Shown one piece after another: positions 61,014 to 64,000 of a DNA stretch of 64,000 bases (position 1 is the first letter of the stretch; each line of letters opens with the position of its first letter). The notes under the pieces are model-generated. The model worked only from the letters and a program-made list of their open reading frames with translations, was not told the DNA's origin and ran no database searches. The position numbers and the translations under genes are program-made. This DNA comes from Marsupella aquatica. Its lineage: Eukaryota; Marchantiophyta. The stretch covers positions 2,542,001 through 2,606,000 of the forward strand of contig OZ316895.1 in the NCBI GenBank assembly GCA_973895155.1. The letters run 5' to 3'.

Positions 61014-61975
61014 TTCCTACATTGAACTGCATATATTCTGCCAAAATTTGGCAGTGGTTTATTCTGTAGGTTCACACTGCTTGATCTGGACTGTGCCTTG
61101 GGATGCGCGGGAACCCTTTAGTGGCTGGAACTCTGTAGAATCGCCATGAAAAACTTGATTTTCTTTCGAGAAGAAGCAACAGTCAAATATCGTTCTAGAG
61201 AGTGGGGGAAGAATTCACTTTTGCACTTTTGCGTCTCTATACCTTCACCATATTTCCTTCCAAAGTTGCTTGAAATGGATTGCATAGTTAACAGTGGTGG
61301 ACTACTTTGATAACCCTGGGTGTTCATCAAACTCTTGCAATGAGCTATGTTGCATGAGCCACAAAATGAGCTGTGGACGTGTTGAACACATGTTTGACGT
61401 ATTTCCACCTGCAACAATCCGACAATCTAATTGTGACCAGTGCAAAGTGCTGGTAATTGATAATTGAGTTAGTCAATCTACAGGTGAGTGGGTGGCGAGC
61501 CCACAATAATCGTAGTCAGGCCGTGGAAGCCGTGGAATATGTACAGATCTCCCTGTAGTTATACGTCCTATGAGAAGTGAACAAACTTAGTTTCTAGTTT
61601 ATTGCCCATAAGGCATTTTCTCTACCCGATGATTTTTTGTCGGAATGCTAAGTTCGCAGCTCGATTACGATCCGCATAAGAGACCAAGAAGAAAAGGGAT
61701 GACGGTTTGAGGTTCTACACGTTCCTTCCCCCCAAAAGTATCTCTTTGCCAGACAGTATCTCTCTACTGTGTCTTGGACCTGGATTCTAAATTCCTTTAC
61801 GAGGGATCCATAAAGGTTTGCTTGCTGGACTTATACTCTCTACCTTGCCAAGTGGAATTCTCAGGTGTATGGCTAGAGCTGTTTGAAATAGTGGGGTGTT
61901 GTCAGAGGTCATTGGAGCTGTTCCTCCCATGTCCTCCCATGATTTAGCAGTATTGTCATGTTAGTAATGACATCC
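61014..61975. other. Gene-free stretch
   Basis: I see no gene, RNA or mobile element here. The ORFs are short and featureless. Confidence 0.35.
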
Positions 61976-62159
61976 ATGTTGGTAATCCCTTGATCTCACA
62001 ACTATCTTTCACTTTTTGGCATCCATCTGCAAAGAGTGAAGTTGGTGATCCCTTGATCTCAACTATCTTTGATTCACTTTTGGGCATCCATTAGCAATAA
62101 GTGAAGTTGGTGATCCCTCGATCTCACAACTATCTTTGATTCATGTTTTTGCATCCATT
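61976..62159. repeat. Three-copy tandem repeat, period about 63 bp
   Basis: Copies start near 61978, 62041 and 62105 with GTTGGT(A/G)ATCCCT(T/C)GATCTCA, followed by ACTATCTTT and GCATCCAT(C/T). Confidence 0.85.
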
Positions 62160-64000
62160 CGCTGAAAGGCAGAGTGTACTCACGGCAGGCGTTTCCTATT
62201 TGCCCAACTCGAACTTGAGCTGGCACTATGAGTTTCTTGAAAAACTAATTGTTCGTTAAAGTGTCATTATAGACCCACCTGCAAACTATGCACCCTCACT
62301 CTTTAGCACAAAACATGATAGTGAGTTGTTTATGACAGACAATAATGGATCCTAATTTTGTTTGCATTATGTGTAGTGAGACAATGGTGAATAATGGAAC
62401 TTCAGATTGATAGTTTTATATCTCTAAGAAGTACCATAATTTACACAACTTTGTACACATGGTTAGACTAGTGCATGTAATTCTCACACAGTGACACCTG
62501 TTGACACCTATGTTACATAGGTATCTCTTCATGTCTGACATGGAGTATATTTGGATTTGAAATGGGTATTTCAAAATTCATTTAACCTCAGGTTTCTAGT
62601 TGGTTGCTAATTAGGGCTTTAGTTCTTTTGCCCTTGTCGGGATTCTCAAGATTTTCCACTTGTTTGGTCTTTCTGGGTTTTTTGGTGTTTGCCCCTTTAT
62701 TGGGTGTCTAGCCTTTGGGATCATGTCAATCCGTTTGACATTATTTGTTATATATCTATTTTAAATTGGGTATTTCAAAATCACTTCCTTACACTGTAGT
62801 ATGTAAGAGAGTCACTATTGTAAATGCGACATGATAGCATCTGTAGTGTAATTCTACATTCTACTGTGTCTCTTCGTAAAGACGCACCTTTCAGATTCTG
62901 CCTCAAAACTCATGTGACATGACTTGCCACCTCTCCCTCTAATCTACAGCTTTCAACAAAGACAAGAAGGCCTTTGAATTGACTCGACTGTGGAAAGAGA
63001 AACTAGTTGAAGAAGGATTGAAGGAAGGAAGGAAGGAAAGAAGCAACAAATTAATTGATCAAGTAATATATTATACTAGAGGAAACAAGACTTTGGATTG
63101 ACTAGGGAGATAGGGATTTTGGAATAAATTGTTGGCTATCAGTACTACAGACACCTGCATAATCTGAACATAGTACGTAACTAATGGTCTGAATAGATCA
63201 AATTAAGGGCCGTGGATGCAGATCAAGTCTATGTTTCCTCAAGAATAATTCTACACGCAGTCTCACAAAGAGCAATGAATTCCTACATCAAGGGAGACAG
63301 ACTCTTGCAGCCCAATGGCAGGTCATGACCAAGAGTTGCAATGCATTATCATTTGTCTGGATAGACATTCATAGACCACAGGGACCAAAAATGAGCCACA
63401 ATTGCAGCTACAAATTTACATGAGAACACAAGTGGATTGATTGATAGGTAGTGTGCACTACTTCTAGGGTACTATATATGATATTCAAATGCCGGAATAT
63501 CATTGTTGGCTAGCCAGGCCTTGCCTACACCTATCTTCCTACAACTCGATTCTAGTTTGGAAAATCAGCAACTGAGCAATCAGAACTACTTATTGCAGTG
63601 TATTCCGCTCCACCCACTTTGCTCTCTGTAAGTCATTCAATCTTGTTCAATGTGCTCTTTTAATTGACACTTTTGAAAAGAATGGACATATATCTTTCAT
63701 ACGTCTGTATCTTCTGTCCGTGGAGTTAGGCTTTCTACCTTCCATATAATTGGATATACCCAAATTGAGGTTAGAGGGTGGGAGGTCAATCTGACAGAAT
63801 GAGGGCTATTGGGCATATATATAGAGAAAAATTGATTTTTTGTAATCTAGTGAAACAAAATACTCAATTTGTAGGAAAGGAATGTGAGATTCTTTATAAG
63901 AGGATGCTTGACCTCCAAACCTTTCATTCATTCATTTATCCATGCCTTCTTTGGGGATATCTGGTTTAAATATGGTCCATATGCATATATATCAGGTGCA
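62160..64000. other. Gene-free right end of the window
   Basis: AT-rich sequence with short A/G-rich GGAAGGAAGGAAGG microsatellite near 63023-63040. No gene is recognised, and nothing suggests a gene cut by the window edge. Confidence 0.35.

Noticed and set aside
1-64000. CRISPR arrays, bacterial operons, tRNA or rRNA genes
   Set aside because: No regularly spaced identical repeats, no ribosome-binding-site gene clusters, and no credible tRNA A/B-box pairs or rRNA motifs were seen; the DNA is plant nuclear.

Overview
The window is nuclear DNA of a land plant. It holds spliced genes with GT-AG introns, a chloroplast-lumen protein with a bipartite targeting region, a DICER-LIKE1 gene, a plant RUS-family gene, and many decayed LTR, LINE and MITE elements. 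DCL1 has the same 20-exon layout I know from Arabidopsis, but the miR162 target at the exon 12/13 junction is not conserved. With the early-diverging look of several proteins this hints at a non-seed plant (bryophyte or lycophyte grade). I cannot name the species.

Layout. 1-3107: retroelement debris on the minus strand. A Copia LTR, PBS and gag are fused to a Ty3/Gypsy reverse transcriptase, and that RT is split by a MITE with a TTA target duplication. 4738-7571 (-): eight-exon gene for a thylakoid-lumen pentapeptide protein (TL20.3-like). 7572-10505: no gene, two repeat tracts. 10511-16300 (-): complete but dead Copia element with matching LTRs and a 5-bp target duplication. Its 3' region carries an antisense ORF (10949-11368, +) resembling the RNase H1 N-terminal / viroplasmin domain. 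17909-18948 (-): two-exon ASR (ABA/WDS) protein with a His-rich head and Gly-Tyr-Pro-Gln repeats. 24350-24560 (-): short-chain dehydrogenase fragment, apparently a pseudogene. 26727-38714 (-): DCL1. 39778-40463 (-): 5'-truncated LINE with a 14-bp target duplication. 48313-52050 (+): RUS6-like DUF647 gene, preceded by a 254-bp tandem duplication. 56568-56870: near-complete foldback element. 58665-59235 (+): small basic protein of unknown function. The rest is gene-poor and contains many short tandem duplications.

The genes form no operon-like unit. DCL1 processes miRNA precursors in the nucleus, TL20.3 and RUS6 are expected in or linked to the chloroplast, and ASR is a stress-related protein. 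The least ordinary items are the antisense HBD-like ORF inside the Copia element, the Copia/Gypsy chimera, the degenerate miR162 site together with a seven-unit pentapeptide insert in DCL1, and the long foldback. Exon boundaries were placed by eye from splice signals and protein-family similarity; no alignment or RNA data were available.
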